A DNA stretch of 64,000 bases from CAIXLI01 sp964587125 (lineage in GTDB: Bacteria > Pseudomonadota > Alphaproteobacteria > UBA9219): assembly GCA_964587125.1 (NCBI GenBank), contig CAZPKC010000001.1, positions 124,001-188,000 on the forward strand. Reading direction: 5' to 3'. The notes under the pieces were generated by a model. It ran no database searches. It worked only from the letters and a program-made list of their open reading frames with translations, and was not told the DNA's origin. Position 1 is the first letter of the stretch; each line of letters opens with the position of its first letter. The position numbers and the translations under genes were made by a program. Shown in pieces: positions 42,505 through 50,520 of the stretch.

Positions 42505-43230
42505 ATGTCGACTAATTTATTGCGTGATTTTTGCCGCGGCAGTTTGGAACTCCTCGGTGTTTGGTACAATGACACGTACGGCGATAAAGATATATCCAAG
42601 ACAGGATATCACACGCGCATTGCCGTTGACCTTAGCGGAAATCAGAGTTCCGTAGAGGAATCTATCTATGAAAATGGTAAAATTGTTTTCCGCTATAGCC
42701 AAGTCAGCGATACCGATAATAAAAAACCATTCTCTTGGACTCTTACTGAATATGGTCCAAATTCGAACTTGAACAAAAAAAATATGACGAATTATAAAAC
42801 CGGGTATGATACGTTTTGGGCAGCCAATAGACATTTCTTGTATCGCGGCAATTCCACGCACGAGGACAATTTTATCTATGAGCCTGTTTACGACGGCGAC
42901 ACCTTTGGAAAAAAGGATAGCCCGTTAAACGGACAAACTCTTCTTTCTCAACGCGACCGGCTGATCGAGAATTTGTTTCAGGAACATATTCATACTCCTG
43001 AAATGCCTTCTCTCGATTACTTCAACAGAAGAAGGAAGATTCTCGACTCCTCGTCTTTGGTCGAAGGGCTTCTCGATAAAGAAAAAAGGGTTCGCGCCAA
43101 AGCTGAAAATGGAACTTTTTCCTTCATTCAAATCAATGGCAGAAGCAAAAGAGAAGTTTCGTTTGAAAGTTATAGAAAATTGAAGAGCAATCCCATTTTC
43201 TCAAAACCGATAGTGCCGTTCGTGCGGTAA
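42505..43230 (+). CDS. Hypothetical protein (241 aa)
   Basis: An unrecognised, polar protein rich in Asn, Ser, Lys and Tyr. SLELLGVWYNDTYG and SFSFIQ-like phrases suggest beta structure; the last 80 residues are basic and helical. There is no signal peptide. The gene is AT-richer than its neighbours and lies between the PLD nuclease and a tRNA-Arg att scar, so it may be acquired. ATAGGAG before the ATG at 42505 is a good ribosome binding site. Confidence 0.65.
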   Translation: MSTNLLRDFCRGSLELLGVWYNDTYGDKDISKTGYHTRIAVDLSGNQSSVEESIYENGKIVFRYSQVSDTDNKKPFSWTLTEYGPNSNLNKKNMTNYKTGYDTFWAANRHFLYRGNSTHEDNFIYEPVYDGDTFGKKDSPLNGQTLLSQRDRLIENLFQEHIHTPEMPSLDYFNRRRKILDSSSLVEGLLDKEKRVRAKAENGTFSFIQINGRSKREVSFESYRKLKSNPIFSKPIVPFVR

Positions 43231-43262
43231 GATAAAAGCGCTTAAGCATTCTCGCGCCTGAC

Positions 43263-43281
43263 TGGCGCGCCCTAGCAGATT
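43263..43281. repeat. Direct repeat of tRNA-Arg 3' end (att-like site)
   Basis: TGGCGCGCCCTAGCAGATT is identical to the 3' end of the tRNA-Arg gene at 43511-43529, in the same orientation. A 19-bp copy beyond the 3' end of a tRNA is the usual mark left by tRNA-directed integration. Confidence 0.7.
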
Positions 43282-43288
43282 GGCTTCT

Positions 43289-43353
43289 CCTGTCACTCAC
43301 CCGAGCGGAGAATATTTTGCGAACAAAATTTCGTTCCTCGGGTGAGTGACAGG
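43289..43353. repeat. Large palindrome between the att-like copies
   Basis: CCTGTCACTCACCCGAG (43289-43305) and CTCGGGTGAGTGACAGG (43337-43353) are perfect 17-bp inverted repeats. The 31-base centre is itself partly complementary (ATTTTG / CAAAAT around CGAA). Confidence 0.8.
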
Positions 43354-43388
43354 CTCGCCCTGACTTCGCAATAAATTTTGTTTTTTTA

Positions 43389-43414
43389 CGCGTCCGCGTA
43401 CACGTGCGCGGACG
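43389..43414. repeat. GC-rich inverted repeat between the att-like copies
   Basis: GCGTCCGCG and CGCGGACGC form a perfect 9-bp stem around TACACGTG, followed by a T-rich stretch, so it could act as a terminator on the plus strand. Confidence 0.6.
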
Positions 43415-43465
43415 CTTTTTGAATTGCTCGTCATCGACCTGCTCTACGCAGTTCGAACACTGATA

Positions 43466-43510
43466 GGGGCACTTAACAGAAACGGGGCAAGATGCCCCGC
43501 TTCTGTTAAT
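43466..43510. repeat. Third inverted repeat, next to tRNA-Arg
   Basis: TTAACAGAA pairs with TTCTGTTAA, and inside them CGGGGC pairs with GCCCCG, around AAGAT. The right arm ends just beside the tRNA-Arg 3' end, so it may also serve as the tRNA terminator on the minus strand. Confidence 0.65.
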
Positions 43511-43587
43511 TGGCGCGCCCTAGCAGATTCGAACTGCTGACCTGCCGCTTAGAAGGCGGCTGCTCTATCCAACTGAGCTAAGGGCGC
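43511..43587 (-). tRNA. tRNA-Arg (anticodon TCT)
   Basis: Read on the minus strand, GCGCCCT pairs with AGGGCGC, the D arm contains AGCTCAGTTGGATAGAGC, the anticodon loop CTTCTAA carries TCT, and the T arm is CAGCAGTTCGAATCTGCTA-like. The discriminator is G and CCA is encoded; 77 nt. Its 3' end is duplicated at 43263-43281. Confidence 0.95.
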
Positions 43588-43701
43588 TTTCTGAATAGTG
43601 TCGCGTAAGGAAGCTAATAATTGGTTAGTTCCTGTTTTTTCCCGGTTTAGTCAAGCGGAAACCGGCGCGCCGCCGGAGGCCTTTTCAAGGATTTGATCCC
43701 C
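43588..43701. other. Intergenic region between tRNA-Arg and methyltransferase
   Basis: About 110 bp with no gene. GGCGCGCCGCC near 43661 is a short palindromic GC-rich stretch. The tRNA-Arg promoter should lie here, reading left. Confidence 0.35.
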
Positions 43702-44649
43702 TTACAGCCTGACCCACGTCAACTCGTGCTTGTTGTTGTGCAGATGCACAATCCGCGAGCCGGGGATAACGGCAAATTGGCGCATCGTTTCGAAATCGGT
43801 CTCGCCCTGAAATTTAATTGTGCAGACGAAATGGCTGACGTTTCCCTCGGCCAGCCATTTCTGCACCATAGCCAGAAGCCTTTTGGGATAGCAAATAACG
43901 TCCGAAAACAGCCAATCGACGGCCCCTATCGTTTTTGGATCGAGCGCAAACGCGCTTTCGCTACGATATTCGACGTTCGGAAGGCTTGAAATTTTCTGGT
44001 CGAGAGGAGCCTTATCGACGCTGAGGACGCGCGCGCCGAGTTGTTGCAAAACCCATGTCCAACCGCCCGGACACGCGCCGAGATCGAGGCAGAATTCGCC
44101 TGGCTTTGGATGCTCTCCCAAAACCGTGAACGCTTCCCACAGTTTAAGATACGCGCGGCTTGGCGAGCCGATATGGTTTTCGACAAACTGCACCTCGCCG
44201 TTGGGAAACGCGCTAGAGCATTTGGACGAAGCCAGAAGCGTGTTCGCGTCAACAAGCGTCCACGAGCCGAGCGGCGCTTTGGGCGCTTCCGTCCCGAAAA
44301 CAAGCGGCTTTGCCGAAATCTTCGGCAATTTTTCGGCGATCAGTGCGGCGCGGCGATGATGCGCGAAAGAATAAAGCGTCCAATTGCGTTGAATCGCGCG
44401 CAGCTTCTTGGCGGCGTCTCCTATCGATTCAATCGGGATGAACGCCGGATTGAGCCACGCATTCGAAGCCCACGCCGCGGGCTTGCGCGTATTTTTCGCC
44501 AGAACCAGATGATCGTATGTTTTGATGACTCTATCGCCTAATTCCTTCTGAAGATCGGCAACGAAGCCTTGCGGCGCAAGATAGGCCACGAGATTCTCCG
44601 TCTCAGGCAAATCGTCGGAAGGATCGGGATGTTCGGGCGTTTTATTCAT
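43702..44649 (-). CDS. RlmM/FtsJ-like SAM-dependent methyltransferase
   Basis: A 315-residue protein with a Rossmann methyltransferase domain in its second half: the SAM-binding CLDLGACPGGWTWVLQQLG, the catalytic Asp in LFSDVICYP, Lys in CTIKFQG and Glu in KHELTW, in keeping with the K-D-K-E tetrad of 2'-O-methyltransferases. The N-terminal half is a THUMP-like or related RNA-binding region. It resembles RlmM, which methylates C2498 of 23S rRNA, but the exact target is inferred. Six bases separate it from the upstream CobW-type gene. Confidence 0.83.
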   Translation of the reverse strand: MNKTPEHPDPSDDLPETENLVAYLAPQGFVADLQKELGDRVIKTYDHLVLAKNTRKPAAWASNAWLNPAFIPIESIGDAAKKLRAIQRNWTLYSFAHHRRAALIAEKLPKISAKPLVFGTEAPKAPLGSWTLVDANTLLASSKCSSAFPNGEVQFVENHIGSPSRAYLKLWEAFTVLGEHPKPGEFCLDLGACPGGWTWVLQQLGARVLSVDKAPLDQKISSLPNVEYRSESAFALDPKTIGAVDWLFSDVICYPKRLLAMVQKWLAEGNVSHFVCTIKFQGETDFETMRQFAVIPGSRIVHLHNNKHELTWVRL

Positions 44650-44655
44650 CGCGCG

Positions 44656-45678
44656 TCAGGCCACGCAGCGCGCGAAACCTTCGCGCAAGGCGCGTTCATC
44701 GAGATTGCGCCCGATGAAAACAAGGCGACTTGCGCGGTGTTCGCCTTTATTCCATGGCTGCATATTCGTGCCGTCCATCATCATATGCACGCCCTGAATG
44801 ACAAGCCGCCGTTCGCTTCCCAGAAGATCGAGAATGCCTTTATAACGAAGCAAATCCTGCCCTTTTTGCGCGCGGAGGTCCGTGATCCATTGTTCGAATT
44901 TCGCGGGGTCGAGGGGATTGGATGAAATCAGGGACAGGCTTGAAATCGCGCTGTCGTGCTTGGGATTAGGTTCATCGTGATGAGGGTGCCCGCAACCGCA
45001 ATGCGCGCCGCATTGGTGATCGTGGTCTTCCTCTTCGCCTTTCAGAAAATCGGGGTCGCGTTTGAGAATTTCGTTGAGATCGAAACTGCCGAGGCCGAGG
45101 ACTTGATCGAGGGCTACGTCGCATTTCGTCGTGCGGATAATCTTGGCGTAACGGTTGATGCCGCGTATCGAGGATTCGATGCGCGCCAACTCCGCTTCAT
45201 CAACGAGATCGGCCTTGTTCAGCAAAAGTACGTCGGCGAAAGCGATCTGGTCTTCGGCTTCTTTAGAATCTTTGAGCCGCAAAGGAATGTGCTTCGCGTC
45301 TACGACGGTTACGACGCTATCGAGTTTTGTTTTCGCCGCCACATCTTCGTCGGCGAAAAACGTTTGCGCGACGGGCGCGGGATCGGCAAGGCCCGTCGTT
45401 TCGATCAATATGCCGTCGAAAGCCGAAACGCGCTTCATCAATCCGGTTATGACGCGGATCAAATCTCCGCGCACGGTGCAGCAGATGCAGCCGTTGTTCA
45501 TCTCATATATTTCTTCATCCGCGCCGACGATGAGCGCTCCGTCGATGCCTATCTCGCCGTATTCGTTGACGATAACGGCGTATTTTTTGCCGTGCGGCTC
45601 GGACAAAATGCGGTTAAGCAGCGTGGTTTTTCCCGCGCCCAGATAGCCTGTCAGAACGGTTACGGGAATTTGGGGCAT
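44656..45678 (-). CDS. CobW/YjiA-type GTPase (metal chaperone family)
   Basis: A 340-residue G3E GTPase. Walker A is GYLGAGKTTL at 10-19, the conserved metal site is GCICCTVRGDL near 63-73, and NKADL is the guanine-specificity motif near 155. A histidine- and cysteine-rich insert (HDHQCGAHCGCGHPHHDE) around residue 220 could bind zinc or another metal, and a CobW_C domain ends the protein. Members of this family deliver metal to target proteins. No Zur-like box is seen at its promoter. Confidence 0.9.
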   Translation of the reverse strand: MPQIPVTVLTGYLGAGKTTLLNRILSEPHGKKYAVIVNEYGEIGIDGALIVGADEEIYEMNNGCICCTVRGDLIRVITGLMKRVSAFDGILIETTGLADPAPVAQTFFADEDVAAKTKLDSVVTVVDAKHIPLRLKDSKEAEDQIAFADVLLLNKADLVDEAELARIESSIRGINRYAKIIRTTKCDVALDQVLGLGSFDLNEILKRDPDFLKGEEEDHDHQCGAHCGCGHPHHDEPNPKHDSAISSLSLISSNPLDPAKFEQWITDLRAQKGQDLLRYKGILDLLGSERRLVIQGVHMMMDGTNMQPWNKGEHRASRLVFIGRNLDERALREGFARCVA

Positions 45679-45713
45679 GAGGGTTCTTCTTTCATTTGTT
45701 CTAAAGCGCGGGA

Positions 45714-45742
45714 ATTATACATACGCAAAGCCAGAGTTAAAG
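45714..45742 (-). promoter_or_regulatory. Likely promoter of the CobW-type gene
   Basis: On the minus strand TATAAT (45719-45714) stands 16 bp after TTTAAC, 35 bp upstream of the start codon: a perfect -10 and a weak -35 hexamer. Confidence 0.4.
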
Positions 45743-45924
45743 CTTTCCGTGGAAAAAACACGTGTTTTCAAGATGTTTTACCCGCAAAATACAAAAAACC
45801 CCTTGCTTTCCAGCCTTCAAAAGCCTAGAAAACGCTCCGCCTTGGGGATTGTCCCTTTGGCAGATTTAAAACTCACGCATGTTTGGCTCGCGCAGTAAAT
45901 CCTGCGATGCGCCGTCCGGTGTGG

Positions 45925-45984
45925 GGTCGCAGTCACGGTTGCGGGAAGCCAACGGAGTTGGCGTACCGCAGAGTAGTCGCGACC
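45925..45984 (+). promoter_or_regulatory. Conserved structured leader of rpsB
   Basis: The element reads GGTCGCAGTCACGG, TTGCGGG, the hairpin AGCCAACGGAGTTGGC, GTA and CCGCAGAGTAGTCGCGACC. Outer GGTCGC/GCGACC, middle TTGCGG/CCGCAG and the apical hairpin give a three-tier stem. Apart from the apical hairpin, the sequence from GCAGTCACGG to GCGACC is nearly identical to the rpsD leader. It ends 47 bp before the rpsB ATG. Confidence 0.75.
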
Positions 45985-46031
45985 AACCATACAACTACAT
46001 GCGGCGGATCAACCGGAGAAGGAAGTTAATT

Positions 46032-46826
46032 ATGACGATGCCCATCGTTTCTCTGCGGCAATTGTTCGAGGCCGGCGTTCATTTCGGCCATAACACGCGC
46101 AGATGGAACCCCAAAATGCAATCCTATCTGTTCGGCGTGCGCAACAGCGTGCACATCATCGATCTTGAGCAGACCGTTCCTATGTTTCAGCGCGCCTTGC
46201 AGGCGTTGCGCGACGTCGCCGCATCGGGCGGCCGCATCTTGTTCGTCGGCACCAAGCGCCAGGCGCAGGAGAGAATCGCCGAAGCCGCCACGCGGTGCGG
46301 CCAGTACTACGTCAACCACCGCTGGCTGGGCGGCATGCTCACCAACTGGAAGACGATCTCGCAATCCATCAAGCGTTTGCGCGACCTGAACGACAAGCTG
46401 GAAAACGAAGCCAAGAAGCTGACCAAAAAGGAAACGCTCCAGATGACGCGCGCGCGCGACAAGCTGGAAAAATCCTTGGGCGGCATCAAGGATATGGGCG
46501 GACTGCCGGATATCATTTTCGTGATCGACACGCTGAAGGAAGACATCGCGATAGCGGAAGCCGTCAAGCTTGGCGTCCCCGTCGTCGCCGTCATCGACAG
46601 CAATTCCGATCCCACCAACATCACGTTTCCGATTCCGGGCAACGACGACGCCTCGCGCGCGATTGATCTTTATTGCGATCTTACGTCGCAGGCCGTTCTC
46701 GATGGAATCGAAGCCGAACTCGGTTCCAGCGGCAAGGACATCGGCGAAGCCGCCGTTGTGCCGAGCGGCGAAACGACGATCGCCGCAGCCGTCGAAGAAA
46801 CAAAAGACGCCGCAAAAGCGGAATAA
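46032..46826 (+). CDS. rpsB: 30S ribosomal protein S2
   Basis: A 264-residue S2 protein with the usual LFEAGVHFGHNTRRWNPKM start, GGRILFVGTKRQAQE, YVNHRWLGGMLTNW and PDIIFVIDT motifs. The C-terminal 25 residues are acidic and Ala-rich. I use the ATG at 46032, preceded by GGAAG; upstream in-frame codons would translate the leader. It starts the rpsB-tsf unit. Confidence 0.97.
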   Translation: MTMPIVSLRQLFEAGVHFGHNTRRWNPKMQSYLFGVRNSVHIIDLEQTVPMFQRALQALRDVAASGGRILFVGTKRQAQERIAEAATRCGQYYVNHRWLGGMLTNWKTISQSIKRLRDLNDKLENEAKKLTKKETLQMTRARDKLEKSLGGIKDMGGLPDIIFVIDTLKEDIAIAEAVKLGVPVVAVIDSNSDPTNITFPIPGNDDASRAIDLYCDLTSQAVLDGIEAELGSSGKDIGEAAVVPSGETTIAAAVEETKDAAKAE

Positions 46827-46836
46827 GGAGCGCAAC

Positions 46837-47757
46837 ATGCCGGAAGTCACAGCCTCAATGGTGAAAGACCTGCGCGAAAAGACCGGCGCGGGCATGATGG
46901 ATTGCAAAAAGGCCTTGAACGAATCCAACGGCGACATGGAAGCTGCCGTGGATTGGTTGCGCAAGAAAGGCCTATCGGCAGCCGCCAAGAAAGCCGGTCG
47001 CGTCGCGGCCGAAGGTTTGGTCTCAATCGCCTCGACGCAGACGAAAGCGGTGCTGGTCGAAATCAACGCCGAAACCGATTTCGTCGCGCGCAACGACAAA
47101 TTTCAGGCTTTCGCTCTGCAAGTCGCCAAAACCGCCCTTGAAACCGGCGCGGATATCGAAAAGCTAAAGAACGCCAAGCTCCCGAGCGGAGAAACCGCTC
47201 AGGCGGCTTTGACAAACCTTGTCGCAACGGTCGGCGAAAATATGTCTCTGCGCCGCGCGGCGCAGATGTCCGTGAAGCAAGGCGTCGTCGCAACTTATGT
47301 CCACAACGCGTTGGCTCCGAATTTGGGTAAGATCGGCGTTTTGGTTGCTTTGGAATCTTCCGCCGATGCCGCAAAATTGATGGAACTCGGCAAGCAGATC
47401 GCGATGCACGTCGCCGCGGCCCGCCCCGAGGCTTTGGAGATCAAGGATGTCGATACCAAAGCTCTCGACCGTGAACGCAACGTGTTGGCCGATCAGGCGC
47501 GCGCGTCGGGCAAGCCCGAAGCGATCATCGCCAAGATGGTCGAGGGGCGTTTGCGCAAATACTACGAAGAAGTCGTTCTGCTTGAGCAAATCTACGTGGT
47601 GGACGGCGAAAGCCGCGTCGCGCAGGTGATCGAAAAGGCTTCCAAGGATTTCGGCGCGCCCGTCAAATTGACCGGCTTCGTGCGTTATCAGCTCGGCGAA
47701 GGCATCGAAAAGGCCCAAGACGATTTCGTCGCCGAAGTTGCTAAAATGGCGAAGTAA
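46837..47757 (+). CDS. tsf: Elongation factor Ts
   Basis: A 306-residue EF-Ts. The N-terminal TVKDLREKTGAGMMDCKKAL-like UBA segment, the AAKKAGRVAAEGLV stretch and the FVARNDKFQ core are standard. It catalyses nucleotide exchange on EF-Tu. AAGGAG precedes the ATG, 10 bp after rpsB. A terminator-like hairpin follows, and pyrH, normally next, is displaced by two unrelated genes. Confidence 0.97.
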   Translation: MPEVTASMVKDLREKTGAGMMDCKKALNESNGDMEAAVDWLRKKGLSAAAKKAGRVAAEGLVSIASTQTKAVLVEINAETDFVARNDKFQAFALQVAKTALETGADIEKLKNAKLPSGETAQAALTNLVATVGENMSLRRAAQMSVKQGVVATYVHNALAPNLGKIGVLVALESSADAAKLMELGKQIAMHVAAARPEALEIKDVDTKALDRERNVLADQARASGKPEAIIAKMVEGRLRKYYEEVVLLEQIYVVDGESRVAQVIEKASKDFGAPVKLTGFVRYQLGEGIEKAQDDFVAEVAKMAK

Positions 47758-47780
47758 AAAGCCGTTAACCTTATTTTTAA

Positions 47781-47825
47781 AACGCCTCGTCCGGAAACTT
47801 AACGGTTTTCAGGCGGGGCGTTTTT
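47781..47825 (+). terminator. Terminator after tsf
   Basis: AACGCC at the left pairs with GGCGTT at the right, extended by further pairs, and is followed by TTTTT. It lies 24 bp after the tsf stop and closes the rpsB-tsf unit. Confidence 0.75.
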
Positions 47826-47940
47826 AGTTTTGGGAAGAATATCCGTATTACTTTCATCTATTCGGTGTATTCTCAGACAGCTTGTTAACCGGACACGGGA
47901 TTTTTTTGTTTATTTCTTAACGAAATACGAGGCTTTTATT

Positions 47941-48540
47941 ATGTCTCAGGAATTTTTTCTTCGCCCGTCCGAGAAAACGGGGCTCGACAGCACGGTTCCT
48001 GCGTCTCTCAGTCCGCACAGGCAGGTCAGAAGGAATCTCGGAATACCCGCGGAATTCGATTCCGTTTCCGTTGCGTATATCCTTACCTGCCGTTCGCCTT
48101 CAGGCTTGACTGCCGCGTTTAAAATGAAAATTCCCGATATGAATCCCTTGCCCGAACCGGATTCGGCAGACCTTCGCAAACTTTCCAAGGCGTTCGAAAC
48201 GACGGAAAGATTTATGACCCCCTCCCCCGAAACCGATTCCTCCGATTTTTGCGATGCGCTCGGAAAAATCGTGAGGGAGGCTTTCGAAAACATATCGGGG
48301 GAAAGCCATATGGATTTGAACGTTCTTTTCCTGCCGCCGATTGCCAAAGACGGATATGCCGAATGCCGGACTTTCGGTTTGGACAGAACCAAAGCCTGCC
48401 AGACTTTCTGGATGGACGAGAAAAATTACGCCGACCAGCTTTCCGAAATAAGCGCTTATATGGGCGTTCCCGAAGAAAGAAGGACGCAAGCCGATCTTTC
48501 CTCGAAGGCAACTCCGGGAGAGTTCTTGCTGAATTTATAG
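47941..48540 (+). CDS. Hypothetical protein (199 aa)
   Basis: A soluble, acidic protein I do not recognise. Its middle (SADLRKLSKAFETTERFM, FCDALGKIVREAFENI) is helical; an upstream frame extension to 47830 is hydrophobic and probably not translated. It converges on a response-regulator gene with 10 bases between stops. Its place inside the usual tsf-pyrH interval suggests insertion in this lineage. Confidence 0.65.
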   Translation: MSQEFFLRPSEKTGLDSTVPASLSPHRQVRRNLGIPAEFDSVSVAYILTCRSPSGLTAAFKMKIPDMNPLPEPDSADLRKLSKAFETTERFMTPSPETDSSDFCDALGKIVREAFENISGESHMDLNVLFLPPIAKDGYAECRTFGLDRTKACQTFWMDEKNYADQLSEISAYMGVPEERRTQADLSSKATPGEFLLNL

Positions 48541-48550
48541 GAAAGCACCT

Positions 48551-49042
48551 TCAAGGGGTGCCCGGGATTGTCTGCTTCGTCGTCTTGACGTCCAAAGGCC
48601 GGATCGTTGTCTTTTGCGCCGTTTGCTCATTCTTAAAATCCGCGACGAGTTTCACGATAGAGTCGGAAACAGAAGCGCCTTTTTCATAAATGCGGCCCTC
48701 GAGATCTTTCGACACATCCAATCCCCGTTCTTGAAAAAGGGTATGGATTTGGTCCGGCGTTTTGTTGGAACAAAAATAAAAGGGCGGTGCGGCCAAATCC
48801 GTAGATTCGAAACAACGAAAATAGTCGAAAAGATCGATGCCGCCCGGATTGCCGGAGCCTTTCTTTCCCGGAAAATTGAAATCCGAAATGATCAAATCGA
48901 AGGAATTTGGTCCTTCCAATTTCTTGACGGACTCGGCGTAAGAAGGAGCGTGCACAAGTTCAATATCGGGATAGTCGGATTTCAGCCGCATCCGGACATT
49001 CATCTCAATAATAAATTCGTCCTCGATATAGAGAATTCTCAT
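48551..49042 (-). CDS. Stand-alone response regulator receiver domain
   Basis: A 163-residue receiver domain with no output domain. The acidic pocket is Glu7-Asp8, the phosphoacceptor is Asp54 in IISDFNFPG, the switch residue is Ser92 in FYFCSNKTP and the lysine is Lys121 in IYEKG. About 25 polar residues follow. CheY-like proteins of this type signal by protein contact. No histidine kinase is nearby. Confidence 0.85.
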   Translation of the reverse strand: MRILYIEDEFIIEMNVRMRLKSDYPDIELVHAPSYAESVKKLEGPNSFDLIISDFNFPGKKGSGNPGGIDLFDYFRCFESTDLAAPPFYFCSNKTPDQIHTLFQERGLDVSKDLEGRIYEKGASVSDSIVKLVADFKNEQTAQKTTIRPLDVKTTKQTIPGTP

Positions 49043-49222
49043 ACAGATTTTCCACTTTTATGCTTTTCCAAGCTGTTTTTTTCCTGTTTTTCCGAGTTTA
49101 CCTTGCGCAAATGCTTTCAACAAACCATTTTGGGCTGTTCATTAAAAAGCAAGCTTGTATAATGGGTTGGCTCGGATGCATATAATCCGTGCCGGTTTTT
49201 TGTACCCAAAAGGAAAATGCGC

Positions 49223-49978
49223 ATGCCCCATTCCTCGGAGAAGAAAAATACGCCCGATCACGCCCCTTCGACCGCGCGCTATAAGCGCGTTTTGCTGAAA
49301 TTGTCGGGAGAAGCGCTTATGGGCTCGCGCGATTACGGGCTTGAGCCGGAGGTGGTCGATCGCGTCGCGGCCGAGATCAAGTCCGTGATCGATATGGGCG
49401 TCGAAGTTTGCGTCGTGATCGGCGGCGGAAATATTTTTCGCGGCGTTTCGGGCGCTTCGCAGGGAATGGATCGCGCCGCCGCCGACTATATGGGCATGCT
49501 GGCGACCGTCATCAACGCTCTTGCGATGCAGAACGCGCTTGAAAAAGCGGGCGTGCCGACGCGCGTTTTGTCAGCTATTCCGATGTCCTCGATCTGCGAG
49601 CCCTATATCCGCCGCCGCGCGATGCGCCACATGGAAAAAGGCCGCGCCGTCATTTTTGCCGCGGGCACAGGCAATCCGTTTTTCACGACCGACAGCGCTG
49701 CCGCCTTGCGCGCGGCGGAAATGCAATGCAACGCGCTTTTAAAAGCGACGAAGGTCGACGGCGTCTATAGCGCCGATCCGAACAAGGTCAAGGACGCCAA
49801 GCGTTACGACAGGCTCAGTTATCTCGACGTTCTGACGCAGGATTTGCAGGTAATGGACACTTCCGCCATTTCTTTGGCGCGGGAAAGCAAAATTCCGATT
49901 TTGGTTTTCTCGATCTTCACGCATGGCGCGTTTGCCAATGTGATGCAGGGTAAAGGTAACTTCACGATAGTGGAGTGA
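49223..49978 (+). CDS. pyrH: UMP kinase
   Basis: A 251-residue amino-acid-kinase-fold enzyme that phosphorylates UMP. RVLLKLSGEALMG, VVIGGGNIFRG, DYMGMLATVINALAMQ and GTGNPFFTTDSAAALRA are all present, as is VDGVYSADP. I use the ATG at 49223, eight bases after AGGA; the ATG at 49217 is too close. Its stop is followed directly by frr. Confidence 0.96.
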   Translation: MPHSSEKKNTPDHAPSTARYKRVLLKLSGEALMGSRDYGLEPEVVDRVAAEIKSVIDMGVEVCVVIGGGNIFRGVSGASQGMDRAAADYMGMLATVINALAMQNALEKAGVPTRVLSAIPMSSICEPYIRRRAMRHMEKGRAVIFAAGTGNPFFTTDSAAALRAAEMQCNALLKATKVDGVYSADPNKVKDAKRYDRLSYLDVLTQDLQVMDTSAISLARESKIPILVFSIFTHGAFANVMQGKGNFTIVE

Positions 49979-49983
49979 CAAAA

Positions 49984-50520
49984 ATGAATCTCGATCAAAC
50001 GAAGCAACGGATGGAAGCCTCGCTCGAGGCTCTGCGCAAAGAATTCGCGGGTCTGCGCACGGGGCGCGCGTCGGTCAATCTGCTCGACGGCGTTCACGTC
50101 GAGGCTTACGGCGCGTCGTCTCCCCTCAATCAGGTCGGAACGGTCAGCGCGCCGGAGCCTCGGTTGCTGACGGTTCAAGTATGGGACATGGGTCTTGTCA
50201 AAAGCGTCGAAAAAGCGATCCGCGACGCGGGGCTTGGGCTTAATCCGCAACCCGACGGCAATTTGATCCGCGTGCCGCTGCCGGAATTGAGTCAGGAACG
50301 CCGCGTGGAATTGGTCAAAATAGCGGGAAAATACACGGAACAGGCCCGCATCGCGGTTCGCAACGTGCGGCGCGACGCGATGGACGCCGTCAAGAAGGAA
50401 AAAGCGTCCGAAGACGAAACCAAACACATGAACGAAAAAGTGCAGAAGCTGACCGACGAAACCATCAAGAAAATAGACGAGCTTTTCTCGGCCAAGGAAA
50501 AAGAAATCACGCGCGTCTGA
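49984..50520 (+). CDS. frr: Ribosome recycling factor
   Basis: A 178-residue RRF. The family phrases LRTGRASVNLLDGVHVEAYG, PEPRLLTVQVWD and LPELSQERRVELVK are intact, and the C-terminus is the long helical bundle. It splits terminated ribosomes together with EF-G. TGGAG supports the ATG at 49984; the GTG at 49975 overlapping the pyrH stop is an alternative. Confidence 0.96.
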   Translation: MNLDQTKQRMEASLEALRKEFAGLRTGRASVNLLDGVHVEAYGASSPLNQVGTVSAPEPRLLTVQVWDMGLVKSVEKAIRDAGLGLNPQPDGNLIRVPLPELSQERRVELVKIAGKYTEQARIAVRNVRRDAMDAVKKEKASEDETKHMNEKVQKLTDETIKKIDELFSAKEKEITRV

